DNA of 64,000 nt from NCBI RefSeq assembly GCF_001192795.1, contig NZ_DF968180.1, forward strand, positions 248,001-312,000, given 5' to 3'. The notes below the pieces were generated by a model that worked only from the letters and a program-made list of their open reading frames with translations, did not search any database and was not told the DNA's origin. Both the position numbers and the translations under genes were made by a program. This DNA comes from Flexilinea flocculi (GTDB taxonomy: Bacteria > Chloroflexota > Anaerolineae > Anaerolineales > Anaerolineaceae). Of this stretch, positions 9,274-17,944 are shown in pieces. The stretch's first letter is position 1. Every line of letters starts with the position of its first letter.

Positions 9274-9287
9274 TGAAACCGTTTAAA
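9274..9287. promoter_or_regulatory. LacI-family-type operator
   Basis: TGAAACCGTTTAAA matches the TGNAANCGNTTNCA pattern of LacI/CcpA-type operators at all but one fixed base. It lies 76 bp upstream of the 8203-9198 start, a usual place for repression. No LacI-family gene is in the window, so the regulator would be encoded elsewhere. A single match in AT-rich DNA may be chance. Confidence 0.4.
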
Positions 9288-9434
9288 AAACTTTTCTGAG
9301 ACATAAAGAATCCTGGAAATTAATATTTTTCGCGTGCGGAAAATACTGTTATTTTCAATCAATGAAATTTAAATTGTATGAATTTAATTATAGTTGATCG
9401 AATTGATTCCTGTCAATCAGCGATTTATAAAAGC

Positions 9435-9520
9435 AGCGATTCGAAATATGAAAAAAAAGAATTGTTATAGCGGAATTTTCTTTCTCTATTCAAAAAGATG
9501 GCCCATAGTTCGAATTGCAG
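9435..9520. repeat. Nested palindrome family, outer boxes only
   Basis: CAGCGATTCGAAATATG (9435-9451) and CATAGTTCGAATTGCAG (9504-9520) are inverted copies of the family's outer box, but the inner hairpin is gone. The whole 9199-9746 gap holds the divergent promoters of two transport operons. A further ATTTGAATCGCAG box lies near 9540. No gene is seen here. Confidence 0.6.
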
Positions 9521-9746
9521 TTTTTCCCTTGATTATGGAAATTTGAATCGCAGACCCATATCAACAACTAATTGGGGTTTTTCCAGTTTCTTAGTATAAT
9601 TTGATTTGTTGCTTCACAAAGGCGATCAAATTAAGTAGACCAATATTGTTATTTATAGTACAGCGCTTCTTTAGGAATTTTGCGAAATGTGGAATATCTT
9701 CAACTGATTCCATATCAATTATTGAAATCTTCGAAGGAGAATAAAT

Positions 9747-10790
9747 ATGAAGAAATCGTTTGTATTGCTATTGTGCGTATTGGTATGCACAATGTTATTG
9801 ACCAGCATTGCCTCTGCTGCGGATGACGTTAAAAAAGTCGCCATCATTCTGGATCCAGTCGGCGTCAATCCATTCCTGACCCAGGTTGTGGACAAATTTG
9901 CTGAAGTTAAAGCAGCCGGAACCTACCCGATGGATTATTCTGTCATCGAATGTGCGGATGACACTGCATGGGCAGAAAACATTCGCGCCTCTGTCGAAGA
10001 AGGTTATGATCTGATTCTCGTCGTTGGCTGGCAAGGTGCGGATCCTTTGAATGAAGTTGCGACACAATTCCCGGACAAAGCACAATACGTTATCATCGAT
10101 ACAGTCTGCGATAACCCGAACGTCAAATCCTACATTTTCAAGCCACAGGAAGCAGCCTATTTGATCGGTATCGTTGCCGCCATGGTCAGCGCGGATGCCG
10201 GCAAACCGGAAGGTCCTTTCGGCGGTGTACATGCGAATCCCGGACAGGGCTCCTTTGAATGGCGTTATGGTTACATGGAAGGAATCAAATCGATTAATCC
10301 GAAAGTAACCAACGATGATTTCATTTTTAACTATACTAAATCCTATACCGATGCCCCGACTGCCAAAGAACTGGCGTTGCAGCAAGCTGCCCAGGGTTGT
10401 GTCTTTATCAATGCCGCTTCTGCAGTAGCTGATTTCGGTACCTTTGAAGCAGCGCTTGAAAAAGGCTTCTACACATCCGGACAGGATTTTGATCGCACAT
10501 CCCCCGACAATCCGAACATCATCACCACCCAGGTGAAATACACCGGAATTGTTGCGGGTATGATTATTGATGAATTCTTTGCAACCGGTATTCAGCCTGG
10601 TGTCGTTTCCCTCGGGCTGAAAGAGGGTGTGGTTGGCGCGACCTATATCACCGATGACGGTGTCAATCCTCGCAACACTGCAGTTCTGACCGATGCCATT
10701 GTTGCAAAAGCACGTGAAGCAGCAGATGCCATCATTTCCGGAAAACTGGTCATTGAAGTTCCGCTCGAAGAAGAGTACATGAAACAATAA
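9747..10790 (+). CDS. BMP-family ABC transporter substrate-binding protein (nucleoside-type)
   Basis: 347 residues with a signal peptide (about 24 residues, cleavage ASA-A) and no lipobox. The mature protein is of the basic-membrane-protein/PnrA family. It has the early KKVAIILDPVGVNPF strand, VGWQGADPLNEVATQFPDKAQYVIID near residue 95, a GGVHANPGQGSFEWRYGY segment near residue 155, and late IITTQVKYTG. Known family members bind purine nucleosides. Genes for a matching ATPase and two permeases follow, then nucleoside-cleaving enzymes, which supports a nucleoside or 5'-modified nucleoside ligand. AAGGAG lies eight bases before ATG. The signal is extracellular or periplasmic. Confidence 0.9.
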   Translation: MKKSFVLLLCVLVCTMLLTSIASAADDVKKVAIILDPVGVNPFLTQVVDKFAEVKAAGTYPMDYSVIECADDTAWAENIRASVEEGYDLILVVGWQGADPLNEVATQFPDKAQYVIIDTVCDNPNVKSYIFKPQEAAYLIGIVAAMVSADAGKPEGPFGGVHANPGQGSFEWRYGYMEGIKSINPKVTNDDFIFNYTKSYTDAPTAKELALQQAAQGCVFINAASAVADFGTFEAALEKGFYTSGQDFDRTSPDNPNIITTQVKYTGIVAGMIIDEFFATGIQPGVVSLGLKEGVVGATYITDDGVNPRNTAVLTDAIVAKAREAADAIISGKLVIEVPLEEEYMKQ

Positions 10791-10801
10791 GAGGTTCTTA
10801 T

Positions 10802-10835
10802 AACAGGGGATGACCGGAAACAGTTGTCCCCTGTT
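10802..10835 (+). terminator. Attenuating hairpin after the BMP binding-protein gene
   Basis: AACAGGGGA pairs perfectly with TCCCCTGTT around a 16-base loop, 11 bp after the stop. The T tract is short (TTTC), so partial termination is likely. That would give more binding protein than channel subunits. Confidence 0.6.
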
Positions 10836-10837
10836 TC

Positions 10838-10926
10838 AAATATGAAAATAATTACCGCTGTTTACGAGAAAAAGAAATCTGGAAAAAGGATGCTCTTTTT
10901 CGCAGACAGCGATAATTTCATATTTC
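10838..10926. repeat. Long variant of the nested palindrome family
   Basis: AAATATGAAA (10838-10847) pairs with TTTCATATTT (10917-10926). The inner arms CGCTGTTTACGAGAAAAAG and CTTTTTCGCAGACAGCG pair with few mismatches around an 18-base loop. The outer box CATATTTCGA is shared with the other copies. It lies between the binding-protein and ATPase genes. Confidence 0.75.
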
Positions 10927-10973
10927 GATCCTTCTTTACTATCCAAGAAATAACAACCGGAGCCTAATACTAC

Positions 10974-12497
10974 ATGCGAAATCAATCCAATGATGTCATT
11001 CTACGCATGGAAAATATCGTCAAATGTTATGGCAGTCTCATAGCCAATGACAACGTCAGTTTGCATCTGAACCGGGGTGAAATTCTTGCCGTCATCGGAG
11101 AAAATGGCGCGGGCAAAACCACACTGATGAAAGTTCTCTATGGGCTGGAACATCCGGACAAAGGCGATATTTACCTCAATGAGAAAAAAATTCAAATTCA
11201 CAACGCCGCACAAGCTATCGCTAATGGAATCGGCATGGTTCAGCAGCACTTTATGCTGTTTGATCCCTTTACCGTGACCGAAAATATTGTGTATGGCAAA
11301 GAGCCAAAAAAAGGATTGTTTTTTGATCTAAAAAAAGCGAATCAGACTATTTCAGAGCTCTCTCGTAAATTTGACTTGCCGTTAAATCCGACCACAAAAA
11401 TTCAAGGCATGCCGGTCGGATTGCGGCAGCGAGTAGAAATCCTAAAAGTGCTTTATCAAAATGCAGATATTATCGTTTTTGATGAACCGACAGCCGTCTT
11501 AACACCGCAAGAAGTACATGAACTGTTAAATACCATGAAACGACTGGCGGAAGCGGGCAAGAGCATCATTATCGTCACACACAAACTGAATGAAGTCATG
11601 GAGGTTGCTGATCGCGCCATGGTGATGCGCCTGGGAAAACACGTCGCATATCGGAATATTGCGGATACCAGTATCGAAGAACTCTCCTTTCTGATGGTCG
11701 GACGCCATCTGGTTGAGACAGAAATTCCCGAAATTTCCCCTGGTAAAGACATTTTACGCATCACCGACTTGTGCCTGACCAGAGATGGGGCTGTCCCGAT
11801 CCTGGATCACATTTCCATTCACGTAAACGCCGGCGAAATTGTCGGCATTGCCGGTGTTTCCGGTAACGGACAGTCCGATCTGGTACAATGCATTTTTGGC
11901 CTCCAAAAAGCGGACAGCGGGCAGATTCTGGTTAATGGTAAAAATGTATTCAACTGTCCGGTCAAAGAAGTACGCCATTCTGGAATGGCGATGATCCCCG
12001 AAGACCGCTTTATTTGGGGATCGGCAGCACAGGCAAGCATAGCTGAAACTGCGATCATGGGACATTATGAGAAACCGTCGTTTTCAAAAAAAGGATTCCT
12101 CAATATCCGGACGATTCGGGAATTCGCCGGTAAACTCGTTAAAGAATTCAGTGTCAAAGCGGACAGCATTGCACAGAAAACCAGTTCGCTTTCCGGAGGA
12201 AATGCACAGAAACTGATCGTCGCCAGAGAGATTCGTCAAAATACGCCGATCCTGATAGCCTGTGAACCAACGCGCGGCATCGACATCGGCGCAATCCAGT
12301 TTGTCCACGACTGCCTGGTTGAAAAACGATCCGAAGGTGCGGCTGTGTTGCTGGTTTCCAGCGAATTATCTGAAATCCTGAAACTTTCCGACCGTATCTA
12401 TGTGATCTATGAAGGAAAGATTAACGGCGAATTTAAACGCGGCAATGTGAGCGAAGAAGAGCTTGGATTGCTGATGGTGGGGAGCAAAAAATTATGA
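10974..12497 (+). CDS. Nucleoside-type ABC transporter ATP-binding protein (NupO/YufO-like)
   Basis: 507 residues with two ABC domains. Walker A of the first is GENGAGKTT (near residue 44), with the QHFMLF Q-loop region that is typical of BMP-linked ATPases, PVGLRQRVEI as signature and IIVFDEPTAVLTP. The second half has GVSGNGQSDL in place of a normal Walker A, LSGGNAQKLIVAREI and the PEDR motif. This arrangement is that of the YufO/NupO group, which works with two different permeases. The stop overlaps the next start by 4 bp (ATGA), so the subunits are translationally coupled. A GGAG lies 11 bases before ATG, rather far, so the start is slightly uncertain. Confidence 0.92.
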   Translation: MRNQSNDVILRMENIVKCYGSLIANDNVSLHLNRGEILAVIGENGAGKTTLMKVLYGLEHPDKGDIYLNEKKIQIHNAAQAIANGIGMVQQHFMLFDPFTVTENIVYGKEPKKGLFFDLKKANQTISELSRKFDLPLNPTTKIQGMPVGLRQRVEILKVLYQNADIIVFDEPTAVLTPQEVHELLNTMKRLAEAGKSIIIVTHKLNEVMEVADRAMVMRLGKHVAYRNIADTSIEELSFLMVGRHLVETEIPEISPGKDILRITDLCLTRDGAVPILDHISIHVNAGEIVGIAGVSGNGQSDLVQCIFGLQKADSGQILVNGKNVFNCPVKEVRHSGMAMIPEDRFIWGSAAQASIAETAIMGHYEKPSFSKKGFLNIRTIREFAGKLVKEFSVKADSIAQKTSSLSGGNAQKLIVAREIRQNTPILIACEPTRGIDIGAIQFVHDCLVEKRSEGAAVLLVSSELSEILKLSDRIYVIYEGKINGEFKRGNVSEEELGLLMVGSKKL

Positions 12498-13627
12498 ACT
12501 CCGGCACACTTAGAAAAATATCTCATTTCCTGGCTCCGATCAGTCAACCTTTCATTGCTATATTTCTGGCGTTGGTTGTCGGGGCGATTGCAATTATTGT
12601 CACGGGAGAGTCTCCGTTCAATATCTATAAGATTATGGTCAAAGGCGCATTTGGCAGTGAATATTATCTGTTGACAACACTGACGCGCGCCACGCCGATT
12701 ATTATCACCGGTCTCGGTGCGGCCATCTGCTGGAGCTCGAACTACATGGGTATCGGAGGCGAAGGGCAGATGATTATGGGCGGTTTTCTGTGCGCGGTAA
12801 TCGGATTCCACTTCCCTGGTCCGCAGTGGCTCAAATTGACCTGCGCCATCATTTTTTCACTGATCGGCAGCGGTCTGTACTCCCTGTTCTCAGCCTGGCT
12901 GCTGGACAAATTCAAGATGTCCCTCGCCATCTCCACGCTGATGCTGAATTATGCCGGAGCCTATATTGCAATGCACTTTGTACAGAATGTTTTCCTGGAT
13001 ACGACAGGCGACGCAAAACTGGTTCAGACACAGATGATTGATGAAAGTATTCGTTTGCCTCGAATCGTGGAAGGGCAGAAGCTGCATTGGGGCTTTGGCA
13101 TTGCCGTTTTGCTTGTTATTCTCGTCTGGTTCATGATGAACCGGACCGTATTCGGTTATGAATCCAGAATGAGTGGATTCAACATTCATTTCTGCGATTA
13201 CGGCGGAATCAACAGCAAAAAAATCATGTACGGAATGCTGACACTCAGTGGAGTCATCTGTGGCCTGGCTGGAGTCATCGAAGTGCTGGGAGTCAATTAT
13301 CGTTACACACATAACACCTATGTCTCAGCAAGCTACGCATGGATCGGGCTGAATGCAGCGCTCATCTCTGGATACAATCCGATTGGCATCTTCTTCACGA
13401 GCATCATCCTGGCCGGCATCTCGACTGGCGGCGCCGCGATTGCCCGCGCCACTTCGGTACCGCTGGAAATCTCGACCATCATCCAGGGCTGCATCACTCT
13501 GTTCATTTCAGCCCGCATTGCCATTCAGTTCCGGCGCCGAAGCAGAAAGCTTGCCTCCCCCGCAAAAGATGGGGGTTCATCCGGTGATATATTGATCCCT
13601 GAAACCAAAGGAGAGATCCTTCGATGA
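12494..13627 (+). CDS. Nucleoside-type ABC transporter permease 1 (NupP/YufP-like)
   Basis: 377-residue BPD_transp_2 permease with about ten membrane segments. YufP-type marks are SSNYMGIGGEGQMIMGGF near residue 77 and the late GLNAALISGYNPIGIFFTS stretch. It pairs with the second permease encoded next to form the channel of the BMP importer. The start overlaps the ATPase stop (ATGA) and its own stop overlaps the next ATG in the same way. The C-terminus is a polar tail of about 35 residues. The assignment rests on the family pattern plus operon order binding protein-ATPase-permease-permease. Confidence 0.9.
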   Translation: MNSGTLRKISHFLAPISQPFIAIFLALVVGAIAIIVTGESPFNIYKIMVKGAFGSEYYLLTTLTRATPIIITGLGAAICWSSNYMGIGGEGQMIMGGFLCAVIGFHFPGPQWLKLTCAIIFSLIGSGLYSLFSAWLLDKFKMSLAISTLMLNYAGAYIAMHFVQNVFLDTTGDAKLVQTQMIDESIRLPRIVEGQKLHWGFGIAVLLVILVWFMMNRTVFGYESRMSGFNIHFCDYGGINSKKIMYGMLTLSGVICGLAGVIEVLGVNYRYTHNTYVSASYAWIGLNAALISGYNPIGIFFTSIILAGISTGGAAIARATSVPLEISTIIQGCITLFISARIAIQFRRRSRKLASPAKDGGSSGDILIPETKGEILR

Positions 13628-14532
13628 ACATCAACGCAAATTACCTCGCAGTCGTTTTCAACTCGACTATCCGAATGATGACTCCGATTCTTTTTGTCGG
13701 ACTGGGATCCGCACTCTGCAATCGGGTCTTCATCTTCAACATCGGACTGGAAGGCACCATGCTGACAGGCGCTTTTGCTGCCATTGTGGCTAATTATTAC
13801 ACTGGCAGTATCTTTATCTCCCTCTTAGCTGCGATGATTTCTGCAATGATCGTCTCCTGGATCGCCGGTATTTTCATGGTGAAGTTCAAAGGAGCGATGC
13901 TGGTGGTCGGCGTCTCCATCAATATGCTGATCTCCGGATTGACGACGTTTCTGATGCAGATCATCTTTGGGGTCAAAGGAGCCTACGTCAGTACTGACCT
14001 CGTCCCGCTGCATAAAATTGACGTCAGCATGCTCAAGCAATGGCCGATTCTGCAGACCATGTTCGGTTCACTGACGTATCTGGACTTTTTCGCATTTATT
14101 CTGGCGATTATTCTGTACTTTTTCCTTTTCAGAACTGTCACCGGATTCCGCATGCGCTCTGTTGGCATCAACAAAGTTGCCGCCCAAAGTCTTGGCATCA
14201 ACGCCGATCGGCTGCAAATCGGAACAGTTGCCTTCTCTGGACTGCTTTCCGGTATCGGCGGCTGCTTGCTGACCATGGGCGGCGTGACCATGTTTGCACA
14301 GAATATCACCGCTGGCCGCGGATATATTGCCATGGCAGCAGCGACGTTAGGTGCAGCGCATCCGTTGGGTGTGGTCGCTGGCAGCGCCTTTTTCGGATTT
14401 GCACAGTCCATGGCGAACATGCTGCAGAACTCATCGATCAGCAGCCAATTAACCATGGCGCTGCCATACCTGGCGACCATTCTTGCCCTTGCCATTTACA
14501 ATTTTGCACAAATCCGTCGTCATGCCCTATGA
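13624..14532 (+). CDS. Nucleoside-type ABC transporter permease 2 (NupQ/YufQ-like)
   Basis: 302 residues, about eight to nine membrane segments, with VFIFNIGLEGTMLTGAF near residue 37 and YIAMAAATLGAAHPLGVV near residue 235. Both are characteristic of the shorter YufQ-type partner permease. It is translationally coupled to the gene upstream by an ATGA overlap. It completes the importer. After its stop a palindromic repeat separates it from the purine-nucleoside phosphorylase gene on the same strand. Confidence 0.9.
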   Translation: MNINANYLAVVFNSTIRMMTPILFVGLGSALCNRVFIFNIGLEGTMLTGAFAAIVANYYTGSIFISLLAAMISAMIVSWIAGIFMVKFKGAMLVVGVSINMLISGLTTFLMQIIFGVKGAYVSTDLVPLHKIDVSMLKQWPILQTMFGSLTYLDFFAFILAIILYFFLFRTVTGFRMRSVGINKVAAQSLGINADRLQIGTVAFSGLLSGIGGCLLTMGGVTMFAQNITAGRGYIAMAAATLGAAHPLGVVAGSAFFGFAQSMANMLQNSSISSQLTMALPYLATILALAIYNFAQIRRHAL

Positions 14533-14557
14533 CTTGAATTAATGAGAGAATTCTTCG

Positions 14558-14600
14558 TTGTTATGTTGGCTTTATACATCGCACAAACCCGACATAACAA
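14558..14600. repeat. Nested palindrome family, copy 4
   Basis: TTGTTATGTTGG (from 14558) pairs with the arm ending GACATAACAA (to 14600) with about one wobble pair. GAGAGAATTC before it and GAATTTTCTC after it extend the symmetry outward. It lies between the permease and phosphorylase genes. Confidence 0.85.
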
Positions 14601-14681
14601 TGAATTTTCTCTATTGTTTTAAATCACTACAATATTCTGAATTGCGGTTTGACACAGCAATTCGCTGAAACGGAGATTCAC

Positions 14682-15503
14682 ATGGAACACGACTTTGCAT
14701 ACTATCAAAAGAGCGCTGATTACGTCAAAAGCAAAATTGACTTTCAGCCGGAACTTGCCATTATTTTGGGTACCGCACTGGGTGGACTGGCTGACGAGAT
14801 TGAAAATCCGGTCATCATCCCTTACGCCGAGATCCCGAACTTTCTGGTGTCGACGGCGCCTTCGCATGCAGGAAAACTGATTCTGGGCAGACTGGCCGGT
14901 AAAAACGTAATCTGCATGTCAGGCAGATTTCACTACTATGAGGGATATTCGTTTGAACAGCTTTCCGTACCGGTTCGTCTCTTTAAAAATCTCGGTGTCC
15001 AGCATTTGATCCTGACGAATGCAGCCGGCGCAGTCAACAAATCGTATCACCCGGGTGATATCATGATCATTACGGATCATATCAACCTGATGGGCGCTTC
15101 CCCGATGCGCGGGAAGAATCTGCCCGAATTTGGAAATCGTTTTTTTGACGTCAGCAGTATGTACGATCCTGCGCTGCGCAAAATCGCCTGGGATTGCGCA
15201 ACAGGCAGCGGACTGACCATCCATGAAGGCGTTTACTATTATTTCAGCGGTCCACAGTTCGAAACACCAGCCGAAATCCGCGCTGTGCGTGTGTTGGGTG
15301 CGGATGCCGTCGGCATGTCTACTGTCACTGAATCCTTAACCGCCGCACACTGCGGAATTCCGGTGCTGGCATTTTCAGTCCTGACCAACATGGCAGCCGG
15401 CGTGCTGGATAAACCGGTCGGTGGTGATGAGGTGGAAGAAACTGCTCAGAAAGTGGCTGTTCTCTTCCGTGCTTATATCAAAAGAATCGTTCAAAGCATC
15501 TAA
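14682..15503 (+). CDS. punA: Purine-nucleoside phosphorylase (PunA / MTAP family)
   Basis: 273 residues of the trimeric PNP/MTAP family. Landmarks in order are ILGTALGGLADEI (near residue 28), the phosphate-site PSHAGKLILG (near 60), SGRFHYYEGY, LTNAAGAVN (near 115), and the purine-site GPQFETPAEIRA (near 190) with DAVGMSTVTE. It splits purine nucleosides with phosphate into base and (deoxy)ribose 1-phosphate. FETPAE and MST with a non-hydrophobic surround suggest an inosine/guanosine PNP rather than a dedicated MTAP, but 5'-methylthioinosine use is possible. The start at 14682 is set by CGGAG seven bases upstream. It is followed after 9 bp by the deaminase gene, so they are co-transcribed. 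Confidence 0.9.
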   Translation: MEHDFAYYQKSADYVKSKIDFQPELAIILGTALGGLADEIENPVIIPYAEIPNFLVSTAPSHAGKLILGRLAGKNVICMSGRFHYYEGYSFEQLSVPVRLFKNLGVQHLILTNAAGAVNKSYHPGDIMIITDHINLMGASPMRGKNLPEFGNRFFDVSSMYDPALRKIAWDCATGSGLTIHEGVYYYFSGPQFETPAEIRAVRVLGADAVGMSTVTESLTAAHCGIPVLAFSVLTNMAAGVLDKPVGGDEVEETAQKVAVLFRAYIKRIVQSI

Positions 15504-15512
15504 GGAGACCAT

Positions 15513-16601
15513 TTGAAACGCTTACTGCAACATGCTGATATTCTGTGCGGCGGCAATGACTGGACGCCTCTGAAAAATGCGTATCTGGCTATTGAAAATG
15601 ACCGCATTCTTTCCATCGGGCTCGAACGTCCGCAAGGTGAATTCGATCAGATCATGGATATGAGCGGCTGTCTGCTGCTGCCGGGTTTGTATAACATGCA
15701 CACCCATACACCCATGTCACTGCTGAGAGGACTGGGCAGCGGACTTCCGCTGGACAAATGGCTGTTTGAAAAAATGCTGCCGATTGAAAGCCGTATGACC
15801 AAAGCGGATGCCAGCGTGGGGGCGCGCATCGCTATGATGGAAATGCTTGCTTCCGGTGTCGTCAGTTTCTCGGACATGTATCACCACCCTTCCAACTATG
15901 CCGATGACGTTCTGTCATCCGGTATGAAAGCGAATCTCGGATATCCGATTATGGCTGTACCCGGGGAGGATCAAAGTGTACATGAAGCCAAAGTACAGGA
16001 ATCCTTTGATTTCTTTGACCGTTACAATAACGCCGGATCCGGACGATTGCTCGCCAATTTTGCTATCCATGCCGAGTACACTTCAACCGTGGATAGCGTT
16101 AAGGAGTTCAGCCAGATCTGCAAGGATCATCATACGCAGATGCAAATTCACCTGTCCGAGACGATCAAAGAACATGAGGAATGCAAACAGCGCCACGGGA
16201 AGACGCCGGCGCGCTTCTTCTATGATCTGGGCGTTTTTGACAATCCCACCATCGCCGCACATTGTGTGGTGGTGGAAGCCGAAGATATGGACCTGTTGAA
16301 AGAAAAAGATGTCACTGTCGTGCACAATCCTTCCAGCAATATGAAACTCGGTAGCGGATTTATGCCGATGAAAGCCATGCTGGAACGCGGTATCCGTGTC
16401 ACACTGGGTACCGATGGCGACGCCAGCAACAACAATCAGAACCTGTTAGAGGAAATGCATCTGGCAGCGCTGATTCACTGTGGTTATACAAAAGATCCGA
16501 CATTACTGCGCACCAGCGACCTCCTGTCCATGGCTACCTGCAACGGCGCAGCCGGACAAGGCCGTCCGGACTGCGGCAGTCTGGCAGCCGGTATGAAATG
16601 A
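15513..16601 (+). CDS. mtaD: MTA/SAH-type deaminase, main part (frameshifted gene)
   Basis: 362 residues of the TRZ/ATZ-MtaD amidohydrolase family, which deaminate 5'-methylthioadenosine, S-adenosylhomocysteine or related adenosines. All metal and catalytic residues are here: NMHTHTPMSLLRG (His pair, near residue 63), HLSETIKE (His/Glu, near 213), AHCVVVE (near 249) and LGTDGDASNNN (Asp, near 300). The frame stops at 16599-16601 because ATGAA occurs twice in a row (16593-16597 and 16598-16602). One copy would continue smoothly as AAGMKADLIAIN into the next frame. The C-terminal part is given as a separate entry. Whether this fragment folds alone is unknown. Confidence 0.85.
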   Translation: MKRLLQHADILCGGNDWTPLKNAYLAIENDRILSIGLERPQGEFDQIMDMSGCLLLPGLYNMHTHTPMSLLRGLGSGLPLDKWLFEKMLPIESRMTKADASVGARIAMMEMLASGVVSFSDMYHHPSNYADDVLSSGMKANLGYPIMAVPGEDQSVHEAKVQESFDFFDRYNNAGSGRLLANFAIHAEYTSTVDSVKEFSQICKDHHTQMQIHLSETIKEHEECKQRHGKTPARFFYDLGVFDNPTIAAHCVVVEAEDMDLLKEKDVTVVHNPSSNMKLGSGFMPMKAMLERGIRVTLGTDGDASNNNQNLLEEMHLAALIHCGYTKDPTLLRTSDLLSMATCNGAAGQGRPDCGSLAAGMK

Positions 16602-16810
16602 AAGCGGATCTGATCGCCATCAACCTGGACGCGCCGCATCTGATGCCCGATCACGATTCTGCCTCCCTGCTGGTCTATGCAGCGCAAGCCTCCGACGTTG
16701 TGATGACGATGGTGGACGGCTGCGTGTTGTATGATCATGGTGAGTTCCTGACCATCGACCGGGAACGCGTGCGCTATGACCTGCAGCAAACGCTGGGCAG
16801 TCTTTTTTAA
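16598..16810 (+). CDS. mtaD: MTA/SAH-type deaminase, C-terminal part
   Basis: 70 residues starting MKADLIAINLDAPHLMP, the standard end of MtaD-like amidohydrolases (two strands of the small beta domain plus a final helix). It restores a normal total length of about 430 residues. Its ATG overlaps the stop of the upstream frame as ATGA, created by the 5-bp duplication. Ribosomes could therefore restart here and give a two-piece enzyme, or the gene is simply broken. A sequencing or assembly error at a short duplication is the third possibility. Confidence 0.75.
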   Translation: MKADLIAINLDAPHLMPDHDSASLLVYAAQASDVVMTMVDGCVLYDHGEFLTIDRERVRYDLQQTLGSLF

Positions 16811-16844
16811 CTTGAAATCAAACCGCATTTAAAGGGGAAAAAAC

Positions 16845-17909
16845 ATGGAAAGAGCCGATCAGGATCTGGCTTTCATGCTGCGTTATGAGAATGTGGCGTG
16901 GTATGAAAACGGACAAGTCCGCATTTTAGACCGCCGGATTTATCCGACCAGAGTGGAATTTGTCGTTTGTAAGAATCATATAGAAGTGACCAAAGCCATC
17001 ACTGACATGGTCACGCAAAGCGCCGGACCATATACCGCGGCAGCCATGGGGATGGCGCTGGCAGCGTATGAATGCCGGGACAAAAACGAAGCAGAACAGA
17101 AGCGCTACCTGCTGCAGGCTGCGGAAACCATCGCGCATGCCCGTCCGACCACGGTGGATCGCATGAATGCGATTGTCAAAGGCTGTTACCGTGCTGCAGA
17201 AACAGCGCTGGCTGCCGGAGAAAACGTCAGCGACGCCATCGTACGCTACACGATTGAAACCAATAACGCGCGCTATAACAAAATCGGGATCATCGCAAAA
17301 TATCTCGTTGACATGTTCCCGCACAATGGGAAAATCCTGACGCAGTGCTTTGGTGAGACGATCGTCGGACAGATGCTGAAAGAAGCCCGCAAACGCGGCA
17401 ATGAACTGCGTATCTTCTGCGCGGAAACACGCCCGTATTTCCAGGGCGCCCGGCTGACTGCCAGTGTGGCGAAAGATATGGGATTCGATGTGACAGTCAT
17501 CACCGACAATATGCCGGCCTTTGTGATGCAGAATGAGAAAATCGATGTGTTCACTTCCGCTGCGGACGTGATTTGCCAGGATGGCTATATCACCAACAAA
17601 ATCGGGACGTTCCAGATTGCAATCGTCGCCAAATATATGGGCATCCCCTATTTTGTGACCGGATCACCGGACTATGGTCATCCCGATGTCAGCACGGTCA
17701 AGATCGAGATGCGCGACCCGGAATTCGTGCTGCAGGCAATGGGAGTACGCACGGCGATGGCTGGCGTCAAAGGGTATTACCCGTCCTTTGATATTACACC
17801 GCCCAGTTTGATCAGCGGTGTCGTGACCGATTGTGGCATTTTCTCGCCATATGATCTGAAGCGCTATTATCAGAGCGGCAACAGCGGAGAATTCGAAATC
17901 GTTGTCTGA
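16845..17909 (+). CDS. MtnA/eIF2B-related aldose-phosphate isomerase
   Basis: 354 residues of the methylthioribose-1-phosphate isomerase/ribose-1,5-bisphosphate isomerase/eIF2B superfamily. ARPTTVDRMN (near residue 99), ILTQCFGE (Cys168), CAETRPYFQGARLTA (near 192), AADVICQDGYITNKIGT (Asp241) and VRTAMAGVKGYYPSFDITPP (near 301) follow MtnA order. Cys168 and Asp241 line up with the catalytic Cys160/Asp240 pair of B. subtilis MtnA as I recall it. It would convert the sugar 1-phosphate from the phosphorylase (methylthioribose, deoxyribose or ribose type) to a ketose phosphate. AAGGGGA precedes ATG. It ends the operon, with a strong terminator 35 bp on. Confidence 0.85.
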   Translation: MERADQDLAFMLRYENVAWYENGQVRILDRRIYPTRVEFVVCKNHIEVTKAITDMVTQSAGPYTAAAMGMALAAYECRDKNEAEQKRYLLQAAETIAHARPTTVDRMNAIVKGCYRAAETALAAGENVSDAIVRYTIETNNARYNKIGIIAKYLVDMFPHNGKILTQCFGETIVGQMLKEARKRGNELRIFCAETRPYFQGARLTASVAKDMGFDVTVITDNMPAFVMQNEKIDVFTSAADVICQDGYITNKIGTFQIAIVAKYMGIPYFVTGSPDYGHPDVSTVKIEMRDPEFVLQAMGVRTAMAGVKGYYPSFDITPPSLISGVVTDCGIFSPYDLKRYYQSGNSGEFEIVV

Positions 17910-17944
17910 GTTAATGGTTGGAAGTTATCCTTTAAAGTATAAGA

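Noticed and set aside
9795-10787. 330-codon open frame on the minus strand inside the BMP gene
   Set aside because: It is the antisense of a clear BMP-family protein, has no ribosome site and gives a Cys- and Phe-rich product with no family features.
16845-17909. Loss of a catalytic Asp in the MtnA-like protein (NGD replaced by DGY)
   Set aside because: By alignment with B. subtilis MtnA as remembered, the catalytic Asp is in the preceding GAD motif, which is kept here as AAD; the Cys is also kept.
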